Shown here: one piece after another, positions 1-7,939 of the stretch
Layout of the letters: every line of letters starts with the position of its first letter
Position numbering within the stretch: the stretch's first letter is position 1
Assembly: GCF_000378425.1 (NCBI RefSeq)
Contig: NZ_KB899843.1
Span: forward strand, 1 to 40,536
DNA length: 40,536 nucleotides
Direction of reading: 5' to 3'
DNA from: Cohnella laeviribosi DSM 21336
GTDB lineage: Bacteria; Bacillota; Bacilli; Paenibacillales; Paenibacillaceae
The notes under the pieces: generated by a model
Databases searched by the model: none
Seen by the model: the letters and a program-made list of their open reading frames with translations, nothing else
What the model was told of the DNA's origin: nothing
Position numbers and translations under genes: made by a program

Positions 1-301
1 GAGCTGCCCCGACGCTGCTACCGTCGGGCATGGGTTGCCGAAGGGAACAGCCAGCGGGTAAGAAGTTCGAGCGAGAGCCGGAGAAACAGACTTCAGATGT
101 AGACGCAGCTACAGGAGTGAGACGAATTTCCCCGAATGGACCCTAAGTTCCATTGTCCGGAGACATGCCGGAAAGTCCAGTCCCTGACTGCAATTTTCAA
201 AGGAGCTGGCTGGAAATTTTGAAGGCGGCTTCCAGTCCCCTTTGGGACTGGAAATAGACTCACAACTGCCTTCGAAAAATACTATACGAGGGAGTGTACG
301 T
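1..301. other. unassigned upstream leader, no gene seen
   Basis: No convincing coding frame in either strand. The stretch holds several hairpins: CCCGACG (8-14) pairs with CGTCGGG (22-28), AATGGA pairs with TCCATT near 137-152, CCGG pairs with CCGG near 159-173, and a perfect stem lies at 231-252. The run of hairpins suggests a transcribed structured leader or the 3' end of a structured RNA, but I could not match it to a riboswitch, T-box or intron consensus. No clear sigma-A promoter was found; TACTAT at 280-285 is a weak -10 candidate. Confidence 0.4.
231..252. repeat. perfect 9-bp inverted repeat upstream of the first gene
   Basis: TCCAGTCCC (231-239) and GGGACTGGA (244-252) form a perfect stem with a four-base loop, 50 bp before the first start codon. 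No T-run follows, so it is not an ordinary terminator. It could be an operator or an mRNA hairpin. Confidence 0.6.
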
Positions 302-1303
302 ATGGGCAAAGTTCGCGTTGGTTTTATCGGAACCGGAGGAATCGCGGGCCTGCATGCAAAACAGCTTCTCGAGCTGTCCGCGGACGCGGAAATCGCCGCC
401 GTCGCCGATCCGAGCGAAGAGAGCCGGCGGCGGTTTCTGGCGAAATTTCCGCTGGAGCAGGTACGGCAGTATTCGGATTACGTTCAGATGCTGGATGAAG
501 CGGGGCTGGACGCGGCGATTATCTGCTCGCCGCATACGCTTCATTTTCGGCAGGCGGCGGACGTATTGAAAGCCGGTCTGCACGTGCTGATCGAAAAGCC
601 GATGACCTGTTCGTCGTCCGAGGCCGCCGAGCTGATCCGTCTCGCCGAGCTGTCCGGCAAGGTGCTGCAGGTGTCCTATCAGCGGCATTTTCAACCGGAA
701 TTTCTGTTCATCAAAGAGACGATCGAAAGCGGCGCCATCGGCCGGCTGACCTCCGTCACGGCATCGCTTTATCAGGAGTGGGCGCAGGGGGGACGCGGCG
801 CTTGGCGGCAGAACCCTTCGCTGTCCGGCGGCGGGATGCTGATGGATTCCGGAAGCCACATCGTGGACGTTCTGCTGTGGACGACGGGATTAACGCCGCT
901 GGAAGCGAAGGCCGTTATCCATCAGCAGGGAACGCCGGTCGAGATCGATTCGTTTACGTCGATCCGATTCGCCGAAGGCGCGGTCGGCGGGCTGAACATC
1001 GTCGGCTACGCCCCTTGTTGGCACGAGACGTATGTATTCTGCGGAGAAGACGGCGGAATCTTCTACGACAACGGCCGTTTGACGGTTCGCCGCCTGCGCG
1101 AGGAGCCGGCCGTGCCGGAGCTGCCGGAGCAGACGACCAACCAGGATAAAAGCTTTATCGACGCGGTTCTCGGCAGGAGAGAGGTGGCGGTCTCCGGCAG
1201 CTTTGCCCTCAAGGTCGTAAAGCTGACGGAAATGATCTACCAGGCGGGCGGATACCAGCCGCTCCCGGTTTTGGAGGGATCGGAAAGGAGCTGGAGCGTA
1301 TGA
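302..1303 (+). CDS. Gfo/Idh/MocA family NAD(P)-dependent oxidoreductase
   Basis: Cytosolic dehydrogenase of 333 residues, the usual family length, probably oxidising or reducing a sugar, inositol or sugar derivative. The N-terminal Rossmann fold shows the nucleotide loop GFIGTGGIAG (7-16); the family EKP motif is at 98-100, whose lysine normally takes part in catalysis; the DSGSH motif (182-186) supplies the usual acid and histidine near the active site. I chose ATG 302 because GAGGGA lies about 8 bases upstream; the frame extends further up without a ribosome site. Its stop overlaps the next start (ATGA at 1300-1303), so it is translationally coupled to a sugar isomerase/epimerase. That pairing is typical of inositol or rare-sugar catabolism, but the substrate cannot be read from the sequence. 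Confidence 0.92.
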   Translation: MGKVRVGFIGTGGIAGLHAKQLLELSADAEIAAVADPSEESRRRFLAKFPLEQVRQYSDYVQMLDEAGLDAAIICSPHTLHFRQAADVLKAGLHVLIEKPMTCSSSEAAELIRLAELSGKVLQVSYQRHFQPEFLFIKETIESGAIGRLTSVTASLYQEWAQGGRGAWRQNPSLSGGGMLMDSGSHIVDVLLWTTGLTPLEAKAVIHQQGTPVEIDSFTSIRFAEGAVGGLNIVGYAPCWHETYVFCGEDGGIFYDNGRLTVRRLREEPAVPELPEQTTNQDKSFIDAVLGRREVAVSGSFALKVVKLTEMIYQAGGYQPLPVLEGSERSWSV

Positions 1304-2169
1304 GCTTGCCCATCGGCATGCGAATCCCCCCGAAGATCGGGGGGCAGGGCATCGGGAAAGCGGCGGAGCGGGCGGCCCGGATCGGACTGGACGTCCTGGA
1401 TGTGCCCCGATTGACGCCGGAAGTGAAAGCGGCTTGCGAAAGCGCCGGAATCGGGATCGGAAGCGTCGATGCGGCGAACGTCCCTCAGCTGCTGTCGCGG
1501 GACGAAACGCGCCGCGCGAATGCGCTGGAAGCCGTCAAGCGGCAGATGACGGAGATGGCCGATCTTGGCGGCTCCGTGCTGTTTATGTGCCTCGTTCCCG
1601 AGGACCACACGATGCCGAGAAGCGAGACGTTCGGCATTTTCAAGGAGACGTTTCCCGAAGTGGTCCGCCATGCGGAGCAAACGGGCGTATACATCGCCAT
1701 CGAGGGATGGCCGGGGCCCGCTCCCCATTACCCGACGATCGGATGCACGCCGGAGATGTGGCGCGCGATGTTCGCCGCGGTGCCGTCCAGGCACTTCGGC
1801 TTCAACTACGACCCGTCGCACCTTGTCCGGCTGGGGATCGATTATTTGCGGGCGTTGGACGAATTCGGCGAACGCGTGAACCACTGCCACGGGAAGGATG
1901 CCGAAATCTTGCCGGAGGCGTTGTACGAAAGCGGAGTTTTGCCCGCTGCGTTCGGCGCGAAATACGATTTTTCCGAGGGCCCCTGGCGCTATACCATTCC
2001 GGGGCAAGGACTTGTGGAATGGCATCGGGTGGCCGTCAGGCTGGAGCGCATCGGCTACCGGGGCGCCGTCAGCATCGAGCTCGAAGATCACCGGTTCTGG
2101 GGGAGCCTTGAGAAGGAAGAGGAGGGAATACGGAAAGCGGCCGATCACTTGCGGGCGGCGTTTCACTAG
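1300..2169 (+). CDS. sugar phosphate isomerase/epimerase family protein (xylose isomerase-like TIM barrel)
   Basis: 289-residue TIM barrel of the AP endonuclease 2 / IolE-IolI superfamily, which isomerises, epimerises or dehydrates sugars and inositol derivatives with a divalent metal. The expected metal ligands are recognisable: Glu135 (IAIEGWPG), Asp171 and His174 (FNYDPSHL), His195/His197 (VNHCHGKD) and Glu260 (SIELED). The start is the ATG inside the ATGA overlap with the upstream dehydrogenase, and a GGAG lies just upstream inside that gene. The two proteins probably act in one sugar or cyclitol pathway. A hairpin followed by eight T residues closes the unit at 2196-2236. Substrate unknown; family assignment is firm. 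Confidence 0.9.
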   Translation: MSLPIGMRIPPKIGGQGIGKAAERAARIGLDVLDVPRLTPEVKAACESAGIGIGSVDAANVPQLLSRDETRRANALEAVKRQMTEMADLGGSVLFMCLVPEDHTMPRSETFGIFKETFPEVVRHAEQTGVYIAIEGWPGPAPHYPTIGCTPEMWRAMFAAVPSRHFGFNYDPSHLVRLGIDYLRALDEFGERVNHCHGKDAEILPEALYESGVLPAAFGAKYDFSEGPWRYTIPGQGLVEWHRVAVRLERIGYRGAVSIELEDHRFWGSLEKEEEGIRKAADHLRAAFH

Positions 2170-2195
2170 CCGCTTAGCCGCTGTTTATACACATC

Positions 2196-2236
2196 GCCGG
2201 AATGTCTGCCGAACAGGCCGACGCCGGCTTTTTTTT
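2196..2236 (+). terminator. intrinsic terminator after the dehydrogenase/isomerase pair
   Basis: GCCGG (2196-2200) pairs with CCGGC (2224-2228). Inside this, GTC-GCC pairs with GGC-GAC around a gaaca loop, giving a long imperfect stem, followed by eight T residues (2229-2236). Confidence 0.75.
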
Positions 2237-2527
2237 CGGCGATTGACCCCTTAACATCCCCTATTTGTATTTCCGCTCAGTGCTTCTCTTTACCGTCACC
2301 ACTGTCGCCAACCCACTCCAGTACCTCACATGGTCCCGAGCGGCTATATTGGATTTTGTGCTGGATACGGACTCCTTTCGCCCATTTCCGGAACGTATGC
2401 TGCATTTTCTCCAATGAAATGGCCCGAGAACCGTGCGGATTCGGCTGATGATGCTGAAAAAATTGGATATATGCAATATAGACCGGCTTCCGGTCTCTGA
2501 ACGGCGCATTTGGTTGGATTTTTCCAA

Positions 2528-2620
2528 TATAGGCGCACAGTATAGACGCACAGGCTACGGTTGCGCATAGGCTACGATTGCTCATCGGCTACAGTGGCTA
2601 TATGGCCACGGTTGCTAAAT
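2528..2620. repeat. short tandem repeat cluster (2 x 13 bp, then 4 x 17 bp)
   Basis: TATAGGCGCACAG (2528-2540) is followed at once by TATAGACGCACAG (2541-2553), one mismatch. Then come four degenerate 17-bp units: GGCTACGGTTGCGCATA (2553-2569), GGCTACGATTGCTCATC (2570-2586), GGCTACAGTGGCTATAT (2587-2603) and GGCCACGGTTGCTAAAT (2604-2620). There are no spacers between units, so it is not a CRISPR. Confidence 0.75.
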
Positions 2621-2820
2621 TGCGAAGTTGCAGTCACACTGGTTGCGGAATTGGCAAACTCCCCATCCCGGTTCATAATGAAAGGGAGCGGCGGAACCCT
2701 GAAATCCGTGCGGACGGCCCGTTTGGGAAATGGCGCCGCCGATCAAAGCCGCAATAGAGCCTCAGACGGCGCATTTCGTGCCGCAGCCGCGACACGGACG
2801 CGGACGTCCTGCCAGGGGTT

Positions 2821-2867
2821 GACTGTTTCCTTTACAGTCCGAATGTTGACCGGATTCGGAACGGTCA
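2821..2867. promoter_or_regulatory. two inverted repeats and TTGAC elements upstream of pxpB
   Basis: GACTGT (2821-2826) and ACAGTC (2834-2839) are mirrored around seven bases, and TGACCG (2847-2852) and CGGTCA (2862-2867) around nine bases. Each left arm overlaps a TTGAC-type -35-like hexamer. A repressor or activator site is plausible; no good -10 was found. Confidence 0.35.
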
Positions 2868-2922
2868 TTTCGATCCTATATGTTGGCTATAACCAAAGAA
2901 ACCGAACGACAGGGTGGTGAAC

Positions 2923-3663
2923 ATGGATTATTTGGACATGACGCCTCTCGGAGACTCCGCCGTGCTCGTCAAGCTGGGCGACCGCATCGACCTGGACACG
3001 CATCGGAAGGTGCAGCTTCTGTCCGACTACTTGGAACGGCATCCGTTCGAAGGGATGGTCGAATATGTTCCGGCTTTTACTTCGGTTACGGTCTTTTACG
3101 ACGCGATGAAGCTTTATTGGAACCGGGTCGACGCACGGAAAAAAATCCTGAATCAAGAGGAGATTCCGTTCGACATTGCGGTGCGGCGATTGAAAGATAT
3201 CGTGGAAAGCCTGGAGGTAACGGGCGAATACGAGCCGCAAACTGTCGAAATTCCGGTTTGTTACGGCGGCGAGTTCGGTCCGGACTTGGAGGAGGTCGCT
3301 TCGCGAAACGGTCTGTCTCCCGACGAAGTCATCCGGATTCATGCCTCCGGCGAGTATCTGGTTTACATGATCGGGTTCGCTCCCGGCTTTCCGTATATGG
3401 GCGGAATGGACAAACGGATCGCGGCGCCAAGGCGGCCCACCCCTCGTCTTGCCATCCCGAGGGGGACGGTGGGGATCGCGGGCGAGCAGACCGGCGTCTA
3501 TCCGCTGGAGACGCCGGGAGGCTGGCAGCTGATCGGCCGCACGCCGATCCCGTTGTTTTTGCCGGAGCGGATGCCGCCTACCCTTCTTCGGTCGGGCAAC
3601 TTGGTGAAGTTTTATCCGATCACCCGAGCCGAATACGACCGATGGGAGGCCCGAAGCCGATGA
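2923..3663 (+). CDS. pxpB: 5-oxoprolinase subunit PxpB (KipI / allophanate hydrolase subunit 1 family)
   Basis: 246 residues. PxpB, PxpC and PxpA together form the ATP-dependent prokaryotic 5-oxoprolinase that opens pyroglutamate to glutamate in the cytosol. The AHS1/KipI core is clear: a GEYLVYMIGFAPGFPYMGG-type segment, then a PRRPTPR and RGTVGIAGEQTGVYP stretch and TPGGWQLIGRTP near the C-terminus. Start ATG 2923 sits about 7 bases after AGGGTGG; in-frame GTG codons just upstream (2914, 2917) overlap that ribosome site. The stop overlaps the start of pxpC (ATGA at 3660-3663), the usual arrangement. The same fold occurs at the C-terminal side of the carboxylase at 17593-21321. Confidence 0.93.
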   Translation: MDYLDMTPLGDSAVLVKLGDRIDLDTHRKVQLLSDYLERHPFEGMVEYVPAFTSVTVFYDAMKLYWNRVDARKKILNQEEIPFDIAVRRLKDIVESLEVTGEYEPQTVEIPVCYGGEFGPDLEEVASRNGLSPDEVIRIHASGEYLVYMIGFAPGFPYMGGMDKRIAAPRRPTPRLAIPRGTVGIAGEQTGVYPLETPGGWQLIGRTPIPLFLPERMPPTLLRSGNLVKFYPITRAEYDRWEARSR

Positions 3664-4664
3664 GCATACGCGTGTTGAAGCCCGGTCTGCTGACGACCGT
3701 GCAGGATTTAGGGCGCACCGGATTCCAGAAGTACGGCGTCATCGTAGGCGGGGCGATGGATCCGTTCGCCTGCCGCGTCGCCAATGCGCTTGTCGGCAAC
3801 GACGAATCGGCAGCCGCCTTGGAAATCACGCTGGTCGGCCCCACCCTGCGGTTCGATTCGACGCTGCTTATTTCCATATGCGGTGCGGATCTGTCGCCGA
3901 CGATAGACGGCCAAGCGGTTCCCTTATGGAGGCCTGTCGTCGTGAAAGAAGGCGGCCTGCTCCGCTTCGGGGCCGCCCGGCACGGGGTCCGCTGTTATTT
4001 GGCGGTCTCCGGCGGATTCGATCTTCCCCAAGCCTTAGGCAGCTATTCCACTTATTTGCGTGCCGGAATCGGAGGCTTCCAGGGACGGGCGCTCAGCGAA
4101 GGAGATGTGCTCGAGGTAAGACCTTCGAACAATTTGGGGCGGGCCATTGCGGACAAGCTGGCGGCCGCCGCCAAAGACGCTCCCTTTGCGTCCGCCCGAT
4201 GGCACGTGTCCTCTGCCATGATGCCCGACTACAGGCCCGATCCGGTCGTGAGGGCCGTGGAAGGCCCGCAGATGCATGGGTTCGATCCGGAAAGCGTCGC
4301 CGATTTTTTTGCCGGAACGTTTCAAGTGCTCCCCCAATCCGACCGGATGGGCTACCGCCTTAAAGGAGAGCCTCTCCGCCTGGCCGATCCGGCCGAACTG
4401 ATATCGGAGCCCGTCGCGTTCGGCACGGTTCAGGTTCCGCCGGACGGGAATCCGATCGTGCTGATGGCGGACAGGCAGACGACGGGGGGATACCCGAAGA
4501 TCGCGCAGGTGATCACGGTCGATCTTCCGTTAATCGCGCAGGTGCAAATCGGCGGCAGCATCCGGTTCCGGCCTGTCAGCCTGCGGGAAGCGCAGGAGCT
4601 TTACTGGATCGCGGAGACGGAATGGGAATGGTTGAAAAAAAGCATCTTCATGCAGTTTCGATAA
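3660..4664 (+). CDS. pxpC: 5-oxoprolinase subunit PxpC (KipA / allophanate hydrolase subunit 2 family)
   Basis: 334 residues with the AHS2/KipA domain over nearly the whole length: [15 protein letters not shown] at the start, [18 protein letters not shown] around residues 30-50, and the conserved end segment [20 protein letters not shown]. It is the partner of PxpB in the ATP-dependent 5-oxoprolinase. The start is set by the ATGA overlap with pxpB and by conservation right from the first residues. Fourteen bases separate it from pxpA, so pxpB-pxpC-pxpA is one operon. B. subtilis KipI/KipA also affect the sporulation kinase KinA; nothing here tests that role. Confidence 0.93.
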   Translation: MSIRVLKPGLLTTVQDLGRTGFQKYGVIVGGAMDPFACRVANALVGNDESAAALEITLVGPTLRFDSTLLISICGADLSPTIDGQAVPLWRPVVVKEGGLLRFGAARHGVRCYLAVSGGFDLPQALGSYSTYLRAGIGGFQGRALSEGDVLEVRPSNNLGRAIADKLAAAAKDAPFASARWHVSSAMMPDYRPDPVVRAVEGPQMHGFDPESVADFFAGTFQVLPQSDRMGYRLKGEPLRLADPAELISEPVAFGTVQVPPDGNPIVLMADRQTTGGYPKIAQVITVDLPLIAQVQIGGSIRFRPVSLREAQELYWIAETEWEWLKKSIFMQFR

Positions 4665-4677
4665 AGGGGATCAGCAG

Positions 4678-5445
4678 ATGAAGCGAGTGGATTTGAACTG
4701 CGACATGGGCGAAAGCTACGGAGCCTACCGGCTAGGCCAGGACGCGGAAATGCTGAAATTCGTCACGTCCGCCAACATCGCCTGCGGTTTCCATGCGGGG
4801 GACCCGGGCACGATGCGGAGAACGGTGAAGCTGGCGCTGGAAAACGGCGTGGCGATCGGCGCGCACCCCGGCTTGCCGGATTTGAACGGGTTCGGACGCA
4901 GGGAGATGCGCATTTCGCCGGCGGAAGCCTACGAGATGGTCGTATACCAGATCGGCGCGTTGTGGAGCTTCGTCCGTTCCGAAGGCGGACGCATGAGCCA
5001 TGTGAAGGCGCACGGCGCGCTGTATAACATGGCCGCCGTCAATTTCGCCTTGGCGGAAGCGATCGCCGAAGCCGTATACAAGGTCGATCCGGAGCTTATC
5101 CTGTTCGGCTTGGCGAACAGCGAATGGATCCGGGCCGGGAAGAAGGCGGGACTTCGCACCGCAAGCGAGGTGTTCTCCGACCGGACCTATCAATCGGACG
5201 GCACGCTTACGCCCAGGCGTCAGCCCGATGCGCTCATCACCGATGACGACGCGGCGGTTCGCCAGGTGATCCGGATGATCGAGGAAGGCAAAGTGCGTTC
5301 CAGGCAAAACGTCGACGTGCCGATCCAAGCCGACACCGTCTGCATCCACGGAGACGGCGTCCATGCTTTGGCATTCGCGCAAAAGATCAGGGACGCCTTG
5401 GAGAAAGCCGGCATTGCCGTTCAGGCGGTCGGCCGGACGGAGTAG
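4678..5445 (+). CDS. pxpA: 5-oxoprolinase subunit PxpA (LamB/YcsF family)
   Basis: 255 residues, full family length. The LamB/YcsF hallmark [11 protein letters not shown] is at residues 5-15, followed by [12 protein letters not shown] and [17 protein letters not shown], and [11 protein letters not shown] in the middle. PxpA is the barrel-like subunit that, with PxpBC, cleaves 5-oxoproline. Start ATG 4678 follows AAAGGGGATC by a normal distance. It ends the oxoprolinase set; the next gene begins 41 bp later with its own strong ribosome site, so the nucleotidyltransferase may share the transcript. Confidence 0.95.
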   Translation: MKRVDLNCDMGESYGAYRLGQDAEMLKFVTSANIACGFHAGDPGTMRRTVKLALENGVAIGAHPGLPDLNGFGRREMRISPAEAYEMVVYQIGALWSFVRSEGGRMSHVKAHGALYNMAAVNFALAEAIAEAVYKVDPELILFGLANSEWIRAGKKAGLRTASEVFSDRTYQSDGTLTPRRQPDALITDDDAAVRQVIRMIEEGKVRSRQNVDVPIQADTVCIHGDGVHALAFAQKIRDALEKAGIAVQAVGRTE

Positions 5446-5486
5446 GACAAACAGGAGAGCGAAAGACGGACGAGGAGGGGGACTTT

Positions 5487-6098
5487 ATGGAAGCGGACAA
5501 GGTGTGGATGCTGATCCTGGCCGCCGGTCTGTCCCGGCGGATGGGCCGGCCGAAGCAGCTGCTGCCCCTCGCGGGGGAAAGCATGATCCGTCATGTGGCA
5601 GGCAGAGCGGTGCGTGCATCGGCAGGTCCCGTTGCGGTTGTCTGCGCCAAGACGCAGACCGAGGTGCACGATCAGCTGAGCGATCTGCCCGTTGCACGGA
5701 TTGAGAATCCGAATCCGGAGGCGGGTCTCAGCTCATCCCTGCGCGCCGGCGTCCAATTTGTCATGGAACGACAGGGAGAGGCGGCCGTTATTCTTCTCGG
5801 CGACCAGCCGGGGATTCGGCCGGATGTCATCCGGCGGGTCATCGAGACGCACCGGAATGGCCGCTGCAGCATCGTGCAGGCGCGCTACATGGATCGTCCC
5901 GGTCATCCCGTCTTGTTTGGCCGGCGCCTTTTTCCCGATTTGGTAAGGCTTGAAGGGGATGTCGGCGCCAAAGAAGTATTGGCCCGCCATCGTTCCGACA
6001 TTAACTGGGTCGATGTTCCGGAGACGATGCCCCCCGATATCGATACCCCCGAGGAGTACGAGCAGGCGGTGAAATCGTTCACGGATCCAAAAAACTGA
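5487..6098 (+). CDS. nucleotidyltransferase family protein, MobA/MocA-like
   Basis: 203-residue Rossmann-type nucleotidyltransferase. The N-terminal LILAAGLSRRMGRPKQLLPL (about 9-28) is the NTP-binding signature of molybdenum cofactor guanylyl/cytidylyl transferases; LLGDQPGI in the middle carries the metal-binding aspartate, and RPGHPVLFGR is typical of the MocA/PucB branch. Such proteins attach CMP or GMP to molybdopterin for xanthine dehydrogenase-type enzymes, but no molybdoenzyme gene lies nearby, so the substrate is uncertain. Start ATG 5487 follows GGAGGGGG. The 41-bp gap suggests co-transcription with pxpBCA. Other MobA-like sugar or cofactor nucleotidyltransferase roles remain possible. 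Confidence 0.85.
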   Translation: MEADKVWMLILAAGLSRRMGRPKQLLPLAGESMIRHVAGRAVRASAGPVAVVCAKTQTEVHDQLSDLPVARIENPNPEAGLSSSLRAGVQFVMERQGEAAVILLGDQPGIRPDVIRRVIETHRNGRCSIVQARYMDRPGHPVLFGRRLFPDLVRLEGDVGAKEVLARHRSDINWVDVPETMPPDIDTPEEYEQAVKSFTDPKN

Positions 6099-6182
6099 AC
6101 GCGCGGCCGCCCCATCCGGCGCAGATCGTCGAAGGCGGCTTTATCGTCCGGCGGCTTCTGCAGCCCGAAACTTTTATTCGGC

Positions 6183-6211
6183 TTGTCCGTCTAAATCTAT
6201 GGGAACATATT
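6183..6211 (+). promoter_or_regulatory. candidate sigma-A promoter for the RCC1-like gene
   Basis: TTGTCC (6183-6188), 17-base spacer, CATATT (6206-6211), about 30 bp before the ribosome site of the next gene. Hexamers are imperfect; position and spacing are good. Confidence 0.45.
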
Positions 6212-6242
6212 TCCTATTTGATCAGGAACAGGAGAATTCCGA

Positions 6243-7739
6243 ATGAAAAGGGACTATTCCATGCAGAAGTGGATTGTATTTTTCAGCGTGCTCCTTATGT
6301 TTTCCGCCGCTCCCCAATCTCCCGCAGCCGCCGCTTCCTCCGGTCCTAGCATTCTCGCCTTCTGGCCCAACGCTCTCGTCAAGGCCGACGGAACCTATTG
6401 GGTATGGGGAGGCAGCCGTTCGGTTCCGACTCAAATTCACGGTCTGGATCATGTGGCTTCCTCGTTCGACCGGCGTTTGGTGATGAAACAGGACAAAACC
6501 GTATGGTATTGGGAAGGCAACTCGCCGTCCGAAATCCGGGTTCGGCAGGTGGAGAAGCTGAACAACCTCGTCGACGTCCTGTTTGCCGGAAGAACGCTGG
6601 CCGCATTGGATGCGGACGGAAGCGTACATACGGTTCAATGGACGGAATCGGGACTGGACATGTCGCGGTTCGCTCCGCTGGCCGGCATCGACCAGGTTGC
6701 GGACATGACAAGCTATTACGAATTTCGTCCAAAAAGCGGCAAGCAGCGCTGGATCTTTCTGAAGAAAGACGGCACGGTGTGGAGCAGCTCGAATGAGCTG
6801 ACCTCGTTCACGCCGGTTGCTTCGCTTGCCGACATCGTCGCAGTCGAGCGCAACTTCGCGCTGAAAGCGGACGGCACCGTCTGGACTTGGCCCGACGAGG
6901 CGGCGGAAGAAGCGCCGGACTCGTTAACGGCCGTTCCGTTTAAGGGATTGACGGACATCCGAACGATCAAGACCGACGGCTACACGCACCTGGCGATCGA
7001 CGGCAAGTCCCGCCTCTGGTTCTGGGGATCGACGCTGACCGGTTACTCCGACGGCACGCAAAGGCATGAGCATACGGCTCCCATCCGATTGACCGGCATC
7101 CAAAACGTCAAGGATGCGTTTGTGGTGGAACGGTCCCTGGTCGTGCTGACGAACGACGGCAACGTATACGAGACGTCCATCAACCGGGAACGGATGCCGG
7201 AACATCCGGTCTTCGAGCTGCTGGCCTCCGATGTCGCCCAAATCAAGGCGGACGATCGGCACTTCATCATGCAAAAAAACGACGGATCGCTGTGGGGATG
7301 GGGCGTAAACAAGGACGCGCAGCTGGGGAACGGCGATTACGAATTTATGCATACGACCCCGGTGCCCGTGCAGCAGCCGATCGAGGTCCGGCTGAACGGC
7401 GAATCCGTCGCTTTGCGCAGCGGCGTCGTTACCCGCAACGGCCAGGCGTTCATTCCGCTTCGTTCCGTCTTCGAGAAGCTCGGCGCCAAAGTCGAATGGG
7501 ACGAGACGAACAAAGTGGCGACGATCAGCCGTTCCGAAGGCGGGGCGCCGTCCGTGGAGATTACGGTTAATACGAAAACGGGCGAAACGAAGCTGAACGG
7601 CAATACCGTGCAAATGGCAAACGCCCCGTTCGGCATCAACGGCACGTCCTACTTGCCGCTCCGGTTCATTAGCGAATCTCTCGGCGCGAAGGTCGACTGG
7701 CTGCAGCCGGAAGGCGTTATCGCGATCACGATGGACTGA
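6243..7739 (+). CDS. secreted RCC1-like repeat protein with C-terminal copper amine oxidase N-domain
   Basis: 498 residues. A Sec signal peptide is visible (MKRDYSMQKW, then a hydrophobic stretch, cleavage near the AAA around residue 30). Residues about 35-370 repeat KADGTVW(T/S)W-like motifs spaced roughly 40-50 residues apart, for example VKADGTYWVWGG, LKKDGTVWSS, LKADGTVWTW and QKNDGSLWGWG, as in RCC1-type beta propellers. The last 120 residues have the copper amine oxidase N-domain pattern twice: IPLRSVFEKLGAKVEWDE and LPLRFISESLGAKVDW. Such domain mixes are common in Paenibacillus cell-surface proteins, with no catalytic role known. Start ATG 6243 follows AGGAGA by 7 bases. Likely extracellular or wall-associated; function unknown. 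Confidence 0.88.
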   Translation: MKRDYSMQKWIVFFSVLLMFSAAPQSPAAAASSGPSILAFWPNALVKADGTYWVWGGSRSVPTQIHGLDHVASSFDRRLVMKQDKTVWYWEGNSPSEIRVRQVEKLNNLVDVLFAGRTLAALDADGSVHTVQWTESGLDMSRFAPLAGIDQVADMTSYYEFRPKSGKQRWIFLKKDGTVWSSSNELTSFTPVASLADIVAVERNFALKADGTVWTWPDEAAEEAPDSLTAVPFKGLTDIRTIKTDGYTHLAIDGKSRLWFWGSTLTGYSDGTQRHEHTAPIRLTGIQNVKDAFVVERSLVVLTNDGNVYETSINRERMPEHPVFELLASDVAQIKADDRHFIMQKNDGSLWGWGVNKDAQLGNGDYEFMHTTPVPVQQPIEVRLNGESVALRSGVVTRNGQAFIPLRSVFEKLGAKVEWDETNKVATISRSEGGAPSVEITVNTKTGETKLNGNTVQMANAPFGINGTSYLPLRFISESLGAKVDWLQPEGVIAITMD

Positions 7740-7823
7740 CTGCGCAGCCGCTTGAAAGCGCGCTCGTCTTTAGCATTTAGCCGTCCTTTTCCCATGCTCC
7801 TGGCGATTCGCAGCGCGCTTATG

Positions 7824-7845
7824 GCCGTTGCGGTTGCGGCTTTTT
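7824..7845 (+). terminator. weak candidate terminator
   Basis: GCCG (7824-7827) and CGGC (7837-7840) followed by five T residues. The stem is only 4 bp, so this is a marginal call; no better terminator was found after the RCC1-like gene. Confidence 0.3.
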
Positions 7846-7890
7846 CCCTGAAGAAAAGCGCGAAAGAGCCGTCAAAACGGCGGCCAAAAA

Positions 7891-7899
7891 TGGTACAAT
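7891..7899 (+). promoter_or_regulatory. extended -10 promoter for the alcohol dehydrogenase gene
   Basis: TGGTACAAT is an extended -10 (TGN plus TACAAT at 7894-7899), about 40 bp before the start codon; no good -35 is visible. Confidence 0.5.
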
Positions 7900-7939
7900 G
7901 AAATACGTACCCACCAATCCGACAAGGGAGGTTCGCGGC

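Larger units (their letters stand above)
2170..2922. other. 753-bp non-coding interval
   Basis: After the terminator this interval has no frame with a ribosome site or recognisable protein. It holds a 13-bp tandem duplication (2528-2553), four 17-bp imperfect tandem repeats (2553-2620), and two inverted repeats close to the oxoprolinase genes (2821-2839 and 2847-2867). The middle part (about 2240-2650) looks less G+C-rich than the flanking genes. Confidence 0.6.

Noticed and set aside
1..130. The left edge as the 3' end of a group II intron or a cobalamin-type riboswitch
   Set aside because: No domain V hairpin and no B12-box sequence can be found. Short resemblances such as GCTGCCCC and GCCGGAGA are too weak.
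2553..2620. Tandem units as a CRISPR array
   Set aside because: The 17-bp units are contiguous with no spacers, vary between copies, and no cas gene is near.
2561..2920. A 119-codon plus-strand frame before pxpB
   Set aside because: It has no ribosome site, no recognisable domain, and its start lies inside the tandem repeats.
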